From positions 1 through 64,000 of the forward strand of contig JAPPAV010000063.1 in the NCBI GenBank assembly GCA_026705345.1: 64,000 nt of DNA, given 5' to 3'. This stretch comes from Gammaproteobacteria bacterium. Lineage in GTDB: Bacteria; Pseudomonadota; Gammaproteobacteria; Pseudomonadales; Azotimanducaceae. Position 1 is the stretch's first letter. Each line of letters starts with the position of its first letter. This document shows positions 51,101-59,603 of the stretch, piece by piece. The notes beneath the pieces are model-generated. The model searched no databases. It had not been told where the DNA came from and worked only from the letters and a program-made list of their open reading frames with translations. The position numbers and the translations under genes are program-made.

Positions 51101-51563
51101 GGCCGGCCCAACCCATCGCCCTGCCGACGGTTGCAGAGATCTGGATCAGGAGCAGGGCGGTGACGAGAACGACAAGGATGGCGGCCACCGTGGCGAACAA
51201 TCGGCCGCCGAGCAGGACCAGGTTGGAGAACGGGCGTGAATCCAGCGCTTCCCCAATGCGTTCGCGTTCGTCCTGGCCGCGGGCGTCGAACGAAACGAAG
51301 ACGACGGCAGCCATGAAGAACCAGAGGATGTAGCTCGCGAAATACGGCGTTGCGAACCTCGGCAGGATCGTCGCGTCCAAGTCCGGCATGCGGTTTTGGA
51401 TGTAGGAGTAGTAGACGTACGCGGCGGCAATGACGGCGATGCCGAGGAAGGCGAAGACCCAGAACCGGGCCAGCCGCCGCAACGATCGGAATTGGGCGGC
51501 CACGACGGCGCGACAGTGGTGCAGACCTTGCCGGAAGTCCGAATGGGTCACTACATCGAGCAT
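48195..51563 (-). CDS. Paralog D of the same family
   Basis: AVVAAQFRSLRRLARFWVFAFLG...YILWFFMAAVVFVSFDARGQDERERIGEALDSRPFSN...PYPYDGFSVVEVPAHLQAYGGGWRLD...GEMVIADAIRWAPLD*. Confidence 0.8.
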   Translation of the reverse strand: MLDVVTHSDFRQGLHHCRAVVAAQFRSLRRLARFWVFAFLGIAVIAAAYVYYSYIQNRMPDLDATILPRFATPYFASYILWFFMAAVVFVSFDARGQDERERIGEALDSRPFSNLVLLGGRLFATVAAILVVLVTALLLIQISATVGRAMGWAGHPLEGVMAAMLLLVDSIPALTLWGAIVAFLAVVVPNRLVVAVTALALLGAHMWCYAFVPAYLLPAVSLHYIHDNWASDLAPRFPEAPTVLQRTSMLLLAAAFVAWAAASYRRPDGGSSRRRWLSGAVFAILGVAGFATVVARCVDQFQLRGTWLVAHEAASGQAIPLLRHVAGDVDIDPGRELRLDLELLIETPSQQDLDVLLFSFNPGLRVAALWLDDRETPFRHESGLLTVEPTMPLSSGSPASLKLSASGIPDPDFAYLDSAVDWRAELARNQILWLGTAASIFERRYVALMPGLRWLPAPGPNLTGASQGHFPTIDLTVDVPDGWLVAGPGRRVANADGRFRFRPPAPVSQVALLAARFERRMIELEDVEFEVLLHPGHLKNLRVLADIVEPLRSRLASLVNEPAHLGIAYPYDGFSVVEVPAHLQAYGGGWRLDTVLELPGMLLLKEPGFPYVNFARFGDRGTPEMLAMMVELGLSMDENSSHVLRGVARNLVSFQTSASGPGALALDHVCQKLGQALLANPSLVLPIDGSFTAHVRDIEAGFGVTVTGMAETLLAPVSPDWNGFRYSLDYSDPLVWQRVIGASLTGMDMERDPRRAMEAHTLRGDAAANAILDSLGHERTAMLLATLRHHHTGAAYDADDLAAALAEVGADPDRLLGDWLNDAALPGFIASPAQTVRVADDDGAPRYETRVSVRNDEPVAGLIRVTPRFTGRSTEPIRIPGNTSVDIGVVTARPPIRLWVEPYLSRNRTSVPVALDDDIDEENPLDREPFVGVEPSSWMPEHPRGIVIDDLDGGFTVETRGDPANLKPWHAADAGPDQRQLDQGLPTYTRTPGEWSRTTLGSSWGKYRHTVAGAVAGDGSQVAVFAAELPQPGRWQLGYHLPNPAPDVQGVPRAYGSLGSYGMTLVADGKRTPITFDGAAAEPGWNKVGEFEFGSTTVRLEISSRTDGEMVIADAIRWAPLD

Positions 51564-51639
51564 GAACTATGATGCCTCCCATCTCACCGAGCCCGGAAGC
51601 TTAAGCCGTCGGGCCTAAAGTAGTACCTCACGCTACGGG

Positions 51640-52362
51640 ATGGTCAAGCGCTTTTCTCGTGCCTGCGGCAGGGTGGACTGTTTTGGCCAGTTGGGCGACA
51701 GACTGGACGTGGTCGAGCTGAACGAGAGCTTCAATGTGTTTCTGCCGTTGTCGGCGGTGTGGGAACGACTCCGCCTGCCCTTCGAGAGCTCGGCGGGAAG
51801 ATGCCGCGTACCCGGGTTTCCGAGCATCGACGGCGATCCCGGCTGTCTCCTCCTAGTGGAAGACGACGAGCCGCAGAAGAGACTCACCGGTACCAAGGCG
51901 GACCCTCCCTGTGCCGGAACAAGGATAGACATCGAGATCGGGCCGGCCAACGCCAGCGGCTGGCCAACCCGGTTGAGCCTGGCCCAATCCGGCTTCGAGG
52001 CCCCGCTTGCCGATCTGCCGGACTTCCTGAACGCGCATTGGCGGCGCATCGCTGCCGACTTCCGCCTGTACGTCGAACACGGCGTAACGGCGCCGCCGGC
52101 AGCGTGGCGCGCGAGCCTCGGGGCTACGACCCGCGAGACGCCGACGGGTCTCGCGGTCAGGGACGTGGAGCCGGAAGCCTATGCCGACCGTTGCGGAATG
52201 CAGGAAGACGACATCCTGCTAACACTGGCCGGCGTACGCATACTCGACACGGCGGAACTGTGGACGGTGCTCTCGATGCTGGCGCCCGGCGACCTGGCGA
52301 CGGCTACTTGGGTCAGGGACGGTGCCGTGCTCGAGTCGGAGCGTGTTCTCGGAGGTTATTAG
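51640..52362 (+). CDS. SRPBCC (AHSA1-like) domain + C-terminal PDZ domain protein
   Basis: LNESFNVFLPLSAVWERLRL...HWRRIAADFRLYVEHGV; PDZ: GLAVRDVEPEAYADRCGMQEDDILLTLAGVRILDTAELWTVLSMLAPGDLATATWVRDG. Confidence 0.65.
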   Translation: MVKRFSRACGRVDCFGQLGDRLDVVELNESFNVFLPLSAVWERLRLPFESSAGRCRVPGFPSIDGDPGCLLLVEDDEPQKRLTGTKADPPCAGTRIDIEIGPANASGWPTRLSLAQSGFEAPLADLPDFLNAHWRRIAADFRLYVEHGVTAPPAAWRASLGATTRETPTGLAVRDVEPEAYADRCGMQEDDILLTLAGVRILDTAELWTVLSMLAPGDLATATWVRDGAVLESERVLGGY

Positions 52363-53330
52363 CCGCGCGGCCCGGAATGGCACGACCAGTGGTCCGCGAT
52401 CTCGAGCATCTCCCGGGCTTCTTCCTCGATCCCGATTTCGAGCAAGTGCAACCCGGTGGACACCCGCTCCATGAATCCCCATTGCCAAATCGCCCGTTCG
52501 TCGACTGCGCAAAGTTCGGCAAGGTAGGCGCATCGTCCCCGTCCGCGCCGTACCGGCGCATCGCGCAGTTCAGTGCTCCAACCCCGCATCGGCACAGCCA
52601 GATCGCAGGCGGGTTCGGCTAGGAGCCCGCCGGGATCAACGAATTTGCATGGCGTCCCGGGCAGGTAGTCTTGGCCGCGAACGAGGAGCAGGTTCTGCTC
52701 GTGCGCATCGGCATGCACGAGGACCGTGGTCGCTTCCGTGTGCGCATCGGCGCGCTCGGCAGCGAAGTCGAGCGCCCGGTCGCGGGTGCGTCGATCGCAG
52801 GGCCGGCCAAGCCGTTGCCAAGAATGAACGATGAAGTCCCCGAGCCAGTTCGCCTTCCACGCCCCGGTGGGCAACGAATGGTTCTCCACTGGCGTGCGCC
52901 AGAGTTCCCTGAGCGTGCGGCAGGTGGCGTCGATTTGATCTGCGACCGACCATCCAAGGTCCGCGATGCAAGGGCCAAGCCGCTCCATCAGCAGCGCCCG
53001 ATGGTCGTCGGACCGGGCGTAGAGCGAGGCCACTCCTCGACCCCGGGACAATTCGTAGGCCCGCGCCTCGCCTTCGAAGTCGTCGTCTCCCGGCATCCTG
53101 ATCTTCAAGACCGCGTCGGTGCCATCTTCCCGTCGAACGTCGAGCACGAGGCTCTCGGAACCACCGGGCAGGGCGTCACCGATGCCTAGATTCCAACGAT
53201 CCGCCAACGCGGGGACCGCTTCGTCCAGGTCCCGCATCCAACGGCGTCCCGAGTCGCCGGCCACAACGGCCCGGCTGCGTGCGGCGTCGGGCAACTCGCT
53301 CTGCCATTGACCTGTCTGCCTCATTCGCAT
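52359..53330 (-). CDS. Aminoglycoside/hydroxyurea-type antibiotic kinase (APH(6)-like)
   Basis: TTVLVHADAHEQNLLLVRGQDYLPGTPCKFVDPGGLLAEPACDLAVPMRGW (HxDxxxxN / DPxG). Confidence 0.8.
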   Translation of the reverse strand: MRMRQTGQWQSELPDAARSRAVVAGDSGRRWMRDLDEAVPALADRWNLGIGDALPGGSESLVLDVRREDGTDAVLKIRMPGDDDFEGEARAYELSRGRGVASLYARSDDHRALLMERLGPCIADLGWSVADQIDATCRTLRELWRTPVENHSLPTGAWKANWLGDFIVHSWQRLGRPCDRRTRDRALDFAAERADAHTEATTVLVHADAHEQNLLLVRGQDYLPGTPCKFVDPGGLLAEPACDLAVPMRGWSTELRDAPVRRGRGRCAYLAELCAVDERAIWQWGFMERVSTGLHLLEIGIEEEAREMLEIADHWSCHSGPRG

Positions 53331-53472
53331 CGGGCGTCAGTTCGCACAGACTTCGAAAAGGATCGCAAGACTCTTGCCGCCCGCTGGCAGACTCGGTGAC
53401 ACTGATATGTTCACGTTGCTGCCAAGTCCAAGACGAATGGTAGCGCGACGGAGGAGCGGGACCAGTTCTGAT

Positions 53473-54159
53473 ATGGAGCCACCTTGGGGATACGGGCCGG
53501 ACGACGGCCCGGCGGTTTGGGGCCAGTTGAGCTCGGAGTACGCACTCTGCGCCGTCGGCGATCGTCAGTCGCCCATCGACATCGTGGGCGCGACGCAAGC
53601 GGAGGTGCCCGTCGTCGCGTTCCACTACGAGCCGATGAATCTCCAAGTGCTGAACAACGGACACACCGTCGAGGTGGCGTCCACGAGCGAGAATTGGATC
53701 GACGTCGGCGGCGTACGGTACGACCTCACACAGTTCCATTTCCACACGCCCGGCGAACACACCGTCGACGGGAGACCCTTCGACATGGAGGTCCACCTGG
53801 TGCACCGGAACGAAGAGGGAACCTTGGCGGTGGTCGGCGTACTCGTTCGACGCGGCGATGAACACCCCGTTCTCGACCCCCTGGCCGAGCAACTCCCCGA
53901 ACCGGGCGAGTCACTTGCCATCGAGAAGAAGATCGCGACGTCCGAATTGCTGCCCGAGGCGAGTCGGATCTTCCGCTACGAAGGGTCGCTGACCACTCCG
54001 CCATGTTCGGAAGGCGTCCAATGGTTCGTTTTGGAGACGCCCATCGAGGTCTCCGATGCCGGGCTTGCCGCGTTCGAGGCCATCCTGGGCAACAACAGCC
54101 GCCCGGTGCAACCTTTGAACGGTCGCGAGCTGCTGATCGACAAGGATCCCGCACCGTAA
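53473..54159 (+). CDS. Alpha-class carbonic anhydrase (start uncertain; ORF open from 53374)
   Basis: WGYGPDDGPAVWGQLSSEYALCAVGDRQSPIDI...QFHFHTPGEHTVDGRPFDMEVHLVHRN (Zn His residues) ...GSLTTPPCSEGVQWFVLETP. Confidence 0.95.
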   Translation: MEPPWGYGPDDGPAVWGQLSSEYALCAVGDRQSPIDIVGATQAEVPVVAFHYEPMNLQVLNNGHTVEVASTSENWIDVGGVRYDLTQFHFHTPGEHTVDGRPFDMEVHLVHRNEEGTLAVVGVLVRRGDEHPVLDPLAEQLPEPGESLAIEKKIATSELLPEASRIFRYEGSLTTPPCSEGVQWFVLETPIEVSDAGLAAFEAILGNNSRPVQPLNGRELLIDKDPAP

Positions 54160-54292
54160 TCTCGACCGGCGCGTCGCGAGTGGTCGAATTCGCACATCCC
54201 GATGGGGTCATCTCTGTAACGGCCCGAAGGCGTTTTGGCGGATGCTGTTCCGGTCGTCCGTTTGCGAGTCGTTTTCGTGGTACTTTCCTACC

Positions 54293-55102
54293 ATGCAGCC
54301 AAGAACCCTGCCGGTCGAGCCGGCCGTCGTGACGCCGCGGCCAAGGCCGTCGATGCCCCTTTCCGTGATCTACGCGGATGCGCTCTATCGGCCCGTCCCG
54401 CCCGTCGAATACGACGACGAAGGCTATCCGGGTCCCGACGGTAGAGTGTCCGAGAGCACCCGCCACGCCGAGGCGTCGAACTACTGCTTCGACGCGCTCC
54501 GGGTTTGGTTCAGAGACCAGCCCGGCACCTTGGTGGCAAACGACCTCGTCATGCTCTTCGAGAAAGGCAACCCAAAGGCCGCGCTCTCGCCCGACCTGAT
54601 GGTGGTCTTCGACGCCGGCAATCCCGATCGCTCGTCGTACAAGGTTTGGGAGGAAGGCGACGCCATGCCTGCCTTTGCCTTGGAGGTCCTGTCGAAGCGG
54701 ACTTGGCGCAAAGACGTTCGGGTGAAACCAGGGCTCTACGCGGCGTTGGGGATTCGCGAGTTCTGGCTCTTCGAGCCGTTCGAGCCGCGCTTGGCGGGCT
54801 ATCGTCTGCACGGCCGCGAGTACGCGCGCATCCGCTCAACGGCAGATGGCGGCTATCCGAGCCGGGTATTGGGCCTGGACGTCATCGTGAAGAACGACCG
54901 GATTCGCTTTCGGAACGCGGCGTCGGGCGAAATCCTGCCCGACCCTATTCAATCGGATGCGATGCGTGTCGACGCGGAGGAGCGGGCCGAATCGGCAAAG
55001 GCGCGGGCCGAATCTGCAGAAGCACGCGCCCAGTCGGCGGAGGACCGGGCATTGCAGGCCGAGCGACGAATCCGGGAGTTGGAAGGACTGCTCAAACGTT
55101 AG
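54293..55102 (+). CDS. Uma2-family (DUF820) endonuclease-like protein with C-terminal coiled coil
   Basis: LSPDLMVVFD...PAFALEVLSKRTWRKDVRVKPGLYAALGIREFWLFEP; tail RAESAKARAESAEARAQSAEDRALQAERRIRELEGLL. Confidence 0.88.
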   Translation: MQPRTLPVEPAVVTPRPRPSMPLSVIYADALYRPVPPVEYDDEGYPGPDGRVSESTRHAEASNYCFDALRVWFRDQPGTLVANDLVMLFEKGNPKAALSPDLMVVFDAGNPDRSSYKVWEEGDAMPAFALEVLSKRTWRKDVRVKPGLYAALGIREFWLFEPFEPRLAGYRLHGREYARIRSTADGGYPSRVLGLDVIVKNDRIRFRNAASGEILPDPIQSDAMRVDAEERAESAKARAESAEARAQSAEDRALQAERRIRELEGLLKR

Positions 55103-55107
55103 CTTGG

Positions 55108-58100
55108 TCAGGTTGCGACAACCGCCGCGTCGGCGGATTCTGCGCTGCCATTGCTGCCGACCGGACTGACGGGCTGTCGTAGGAGTTCCAGCAGTTCTTC
55201 GGTACTCAGTCTCCCTGCCGCATCGGCCCCTTCCAGCAGGCGATCCGCGAGGTCTCGCTTGCGATGGTGGATATCGACGATCTGCTCTTCGATGGTGCCC
55301 TCGGTGACCAGCCGGTAGATGGTCACCGGTCGCGTCTGTCCGATGCGGTGGGCGCGGTCCGAAGCCTGATCCTCGACGGCGGGATTCCACCAGGGATCGA
55401 GGTGGATGACATAGTCGGCGGCGGTCAGGTTGAGACCGGTACCGCCCGCTTTCAGCGAGATCAGGAACACGTCGCCGTGACCTGCTTGAAACGCTGCGAT
55501 GCGCTCGCTGCGGGCCTTCGCCGACGTAGCGCCGTCGAGGTATTGATAGCTGATGCCCTGCTCGTTCAGGTAGTCCTCGACGAGCTTCAGGTGCCTGACG
55601 AACTGCGAGAACACCAGCACCTTGTGGCGGTTCTCGAGCAACTCGGCGAGGGTTTCCGCGAACGTCTCGAGCTTCGAACTCGGAGGCGCGCTGGCCGGCG
55701 AATCGGTCACGAGTTTCGGGTTGCAGCAGGCGAGCCGCAGACGCGTCAGGTGCGCGAAGAGCTGGAAGCGTTCGCCATCGCCCGCGTCCGAATTGCCTTC
55801 CCGGGCGGCCTGGAGTTGCTCGAGGGCCCGCTCCCGGAGCACTTCGTAGAGGGCGGCTTCCTCGGACGACAACGTCACGTGCAACGTGATCTCGGTGCGT
55901 TCCGGGAGGTCGTCGAGCACATCGGTCTTCAAGCGCCTCAACATGAACGGCGCGATGATCCGCCGCAACCGGTTGCGCGCCTCGTCGTTGTCGTCGAGCT
56001 CCACGGGTTCGCCGAAGTTGCTGCGGAATTTCTCCCTAGAGCCGAGCAGGCCGGGATTCAAGAAGCTGAACAACGAGTGAAGGTCCATCAGGTTGTTCTG
56101 GATGGGCGTGCCGGTGGTCACGACGCGGAAGCCGGCGGGCAATCGGCGTGCCGCCCGGGCCCGCTTCGTGAGCGGGTTCTTGATGGCCTGGGCTTCGTCC
56201 AGCACAACGCTATGCCAACTGATCGCCGCCAATGCGTCGACATCGTTCTGCAGCAAGCCGTAGGTCGTGACGTAGAGGTCGAACGCCGCTGGGTCGTCGA
56301 GTAGCGGCGCCCGGGAAGCAACCGAACCGGTGTAGACCTTGACGTTGAGCGTGGGCGTGAACCGACGCGACTCGTCGACCCAGTTGGCGACCACGGAGGT
56401 GGGGGCGACGACCAGCGCGGGTCCTCCGGGCGCCCGGTCCAGGAGCACGGACAAGGTCTGCACGGTTTTGCCGAGTCCCATGTCGTCGGCAAGGCACGCG
56501 CCGGCGCCCCAACGGCTCAAACGCGCAAGCCAACGGTAGCCGTCGACTTGGTACGGTCGCAGTTCCGCCTGCAGGGTGCTGGGCAGTTCGGGTTCGAACG
56601 ATCGAGCGGCCTCAAGATCCGCCCGCATCTGCTGCCAACCGTCGTCTCCGTCGACCTCGGCTTCCTCGAACAGATCGTCGAGGGACGACGCGGCGAGCGA
56701 ATGCAGGCGCATCGCACCCTTCGCGGCTGGCGTCGAGAGGCTCACGAGATCGTCGAGTTGGCGGCGGAACGCCGCGGTGAGGGCGATGAACTCGCCGCCT
56801 TCGAGTTCCAGGAAGCGCGATCGGGGATTGGCTTCGAGGAGTGCGAAGAGGCGCTTTAGGTCGAGCACGCGCGAACCGTCCACGACCAGCTTGCCGGAGG
56901 TCTGCAACCATTGCTCGGCGGGCTTGACGGTGAGCGACAGGGACGGCGTGGAATGACGCGCGACGATTCTGAACGGCTCGCCCTTGGGCCACTTGCAGCG
57001 CGCCTCGGCGGCGTCGAGCTGCTCCAGCAACTCCAGGCATTCAAGAGGCTCGGGAAGCACCAGGGGCGCGTACTCCGTTGGCTGCGTTACCAGACGCGGA
57101 CAGCGTGCGACTAGGCGGGTCAGCGCGCTGCGCTCCTTCCCGAGGTCGCGCCGCGCCTGAACATGTTCGCCGTCGCGGTTGGCGAACACCGTTGCGCCGC
57201 CTTGGCCCGATCCGAAACAGATGCCCGAATCGGCGATGGGCTCGACCAGGATCGCGACCGAGAGCCCTGCCTCGAAGGGTTCGAGGCGTACCCAGGGTTC
57301 GGAATCCGCCGGCACTTCCGCAGCACCGGCCACCGGACCCGCATCGCTCTGCACGCGAACCTGCGAGACGAGCGCGGATACCGCCTCCAGGAGCCGCGAC
57401 TTGCCATCGGCGGGGAACTTGAGCCCCTCCGGCGGAACGACGTCGAACAGGCGCCGGTGGTCGTCGGTGAAACGGGTGACCTCGATACGGTTGTCGGAGG
57501 CCAGCGTGATGCCGTATTCGCCCTCCGCATCCCAACCGTGGGGATCGATGGCCACGACGACGAGGCCATCGGAACCTTCGTCGATGTGGAGTTCCGGTTC
57601 CCGTCGAACCACGTCGATGGGTTCGCCCGATTCGTTGAAGACATGGGGATGGCCGGCAAGCGCGTAGAGGCCGCGAATGCCGAGTTCGTAGTCCACGCGT
57701 CCCCAGGAACGGCGAACCGTGACCGCGGCAGCGGCGGCCAGGTCCTCTTCGCGGAGGTGGTCCATGGACGCGGCCTGCTCGGCCAAACGTTTGAGCGCGA
57801 CCCGGCGTCCCTTGCTCCACGAGCCGTTCTTGTTTCGGCGCTGCTCCCGGGGCGTGACGTCGACGTTGTCGTAGTAGCGATGGACATCCCAGACGAGCCG
57901 CTTTTCCACGGGGGCCGACGTCGCCTTGTTCTCCCGGCCTTGATTCCTGGCGTCGTAGGCAAGTTGCTCCAGGGCCTTTAGCGAGCGTTCCCAGGCCGCC
58001 ATCGGCGCCTCAAGCACCGCCAATGTCTCGATGCCGAGCTCGTCCAGCAACGGCTGTGGATCGGGTAGTCCGACCGAATCCGCGCCGCTTAGTTCGACTA

Positions 58101-59355
58101 GCCGGTGCAGAATTGACGCGCTTTCGGCGGCGATCCACCGGTAGCCGTTCGCGCTGGCCCGACTGCGGTACGCATCCATCAGCTCGAGCCACTCGGCGCT
58201 CGCTTGGTTGGCCGAGCCAAGCCAGCAGTTCCTGAAGCCGTCCAGGAAGGTGAGGTAGCACGGTATTACCGTTCGGCGGGCATAGATGCCGTGATCCCGT
58301 TGGACGCGGGCGGCGTCCATTGCGAAGGCGACCTCGGTTTCGCGGTTGAGATAACGGCGTTCGGCGGTGCGCAGAAGGTGCTGCATCAAGTCGCGGGATT
58401 CGGGCGTGTCGAGCCGGACGAGTGCGATCAGGGAGAGCGCAAACGATGCATGCTCGGGGAATACGTTGCGTTTTCGCGTGCCCGCCTTCTCGGCGGCGAT
58501 GGCGGCATCAATGTGCTGACGAGCGGCGGAATTGTCGCCCCGGAGCATGGCGATCATGGCACGCGTCGACGCGAGCCCGGTGTTGGCCGGCTTGGTGTCG
58601 CGGACCTCGTGGGGGAGTTCCGAAAACACGGCTTCGGCCGCGTCGAATCGCCCTTGCAGGATGCGGATATAGGCCATGTCGGCGGCATGGCGCGCCGGGT
58701 CCAGACTGAAACGGTGGCAAGCGAGGATTGCGGGTTCCGGCGGCGCTCCGAGGTGGAACGTGTAACGCAGACAACCGGTAAGGGCAATGTCGATGTAGCG
58801 CTCCGGCAATGTGGCCAGCACATCAACCGCAAGCGGGTCCGCCAGGAAATGCCACTCGTCTGCTGAGCCCTCGTCCCCTTCGAGCAGCGCGTCGAGATTG
58901 CCGAAGTCGCCGCGTATCACGTAGCAGCGGAACAGGGTCTCGAACAGGTAGCGGTCGATGCCGGGACGTGGCGCGGTGGCGCGGAAGGCCTCCAGGATGT
59001 TGCCAAGTCGGCCTTCCTGCTGCGCCCTGACGGCCAGGGACACGGCCCAGCTTCGTGTTGCCGCGACCCCGACGTTCGGGGACGGCCGTCGAATGGCAAT
59101 CGCGGCATCGATTAGTTCGTCGTTCGCCCGCCGCACATCTGCTTGGGTCAGGTTGCGGCCGAGCAGCTCGACACTCGCCTGTGCCAGGACCTTCGCGGTG
59201 CGGTTCACACCGATGCCGTGGGGCGCGACGACGCCGTAGGCTTGCGCGACGAGGCGGGCGGCGGGCGAGAGGGCGGCGTAGGGGTCGGCGTCGAACCCGG
59301 CGTTCAGCACTTCCGTTGGTTCAGCCACGCCACAATCGTCCTTGATTTCGTTCAC
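55108..59355 (-). CDS. SNF2-family DNA helicase (GTG start proposed; upstream ORF extension is repeat-derived)
   Basis: LRPYQVDGYRWLARLSRWGAGACLADDMGLGKTVQTLSVLL...VLDEAQAIKNP...GTPIQNNLMDLHSLFSFLNPGLLG...LISLKAGGTGLNLTAADYVIHLDPWWNPAVEDQASDRAHRIGQ. Confidence 0.95.
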   Translation of the reverse strand: MNEIKDDCGVAEPTEVLNAGFDADPYAALSPAARLVAQAYGVVAPHGIGVNRTAKVLAQASVELLGRNLTQADVRRANDELIDAAIAIRRPSPNVGVAATRSWAVSLAVRAQQEGRLGNILEAFRATAPRPGIDRYLFETLFRCYVIRGDFGNLDALLEGDEGSADEWHFLADPLAVDVLATLPERYIDIALTGCLRYTFHLGAPPEPAILACHRFSLDPARHAADMAYIRILQGRFDAAEAVFSELPHEVRDTKPANTGLASTRAMIAMLRGDNSAARQHIDAAIAAEKAGTRKRNVFPEHASFALSLIALVRLDTPESRDLMQHLLRTAERRYLNRETEVAFAMDAARVQRDHGIYARRTVIPCYLTFLDGFRNCWLGSANQASAEWLELMDAYRSRASANGYRWIAAESASILHRLVELSGADSVGLPDPQPLLDELGIETLAVLEAPMAAWERSLKALEQLAYDARNQGRENKATSAPVEKRLVWDVHRYYDNVDVTPREQRRNKNGSWSKGRRVALKRLAEQAASMDHLREEDLAAAAAVTVRRSWGRVDYELGIRGLYALAGHPHVFNESGEPIDVVRREPELHIDEGSDGLVVVAIDPHGWDAEGEYGITLASDNRIEVTRFTDDHRRLFDVVPPEGLKFPADGKSRLLEAVSALVSQVRVQSDAGPVAGAAEVPADSEPWVRLEPFEAGLSVAILVEPIADSGICFGSGQGGATVFANRDGEHVQARRDLGKERSALTRLVARCPRLVTQPTEYAPLVLPEPLECLELLEQLDAAEARCKWPKGEPFRIVARHSTPSLSLTVKPAEQWLQTSGKLVVDGSRVLDLKRLFALLEANPRSRFLELEGGEFIALTAAFRRQLDDLVSLSTPAAKGAMRLHSLAASSLDDLFEEAEVDGDDGWQQMRADLEAARSFEPELPSTLQAELRPYQVDGYRWLARLSRWGAGACLADDMGLGKTVQTLSVLLDRAPGGPALVVAPTSVVANWVDESRRFTPTLNVKVYTGSVASRAPLLDDPAAFDLYVTTYGLLQNDVDALAAISWHSVVLDEAQAIKNPLTKRARAARRLPAGFRVVTTGTPIQNNLMDLHSLFSFLNPGLLGSREKFRSNFGEPVELDDNDEARNRLRRIIAPFMLRRLKTDVLDDLPERTEITLHVTLSSEEAALYEVLRERALEQLQAAREGNSDAGDGERFQLFAHLTRLRLACCNPKLVTDSPASAPPSSKLETFAETLAELLENRHKVLVFSQFVRHLKLVEDYLNEQGISYQYLDGATSAKARSERIAAFQAGHGDVFLISLKAGGTGLNLTAADYVIHLDPWWNPAVEDQASDRAHRIGQTRPVTIYRLVTEGTIEEQIVDIHHRKRDLADRLLEGADAAGRLSTEELLELLRQPVSPVGSNGSAESADAAVVAT

Positions 59356-59453
59356 AACCGATTGCTGTCCACGATACCAAAGATGACGGTCGCCACGCCA
59401 AGATCGCAGGGGCGACGCTTGTCGTCGGCCGTTCTGGATGCGTCGGGAGGTCG

Positions 59454-59484
59454 GGCGGGACGGGACAAGCCCGTCCCCTACGGG
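59454..59484. repeat. Copy of the GGGACGGGACAAGCCCGTCCCCTACGG hairpin repeat
   Basis: cgggcgggacgggacaagcccgtcccctacggg. Confidence 0.9.
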
Positions 59485-59603
59485 CGAGACACCAGCATCG
59501 CCACGCACGTCTATCGCGCGTGGTTAGATTTGGAAGGAGAATGGCCCCGATCGTGGCTTGTCGAAAGACCACGGTGCCGGTCCGACTCAACGCCAATGCG
59601 AAC

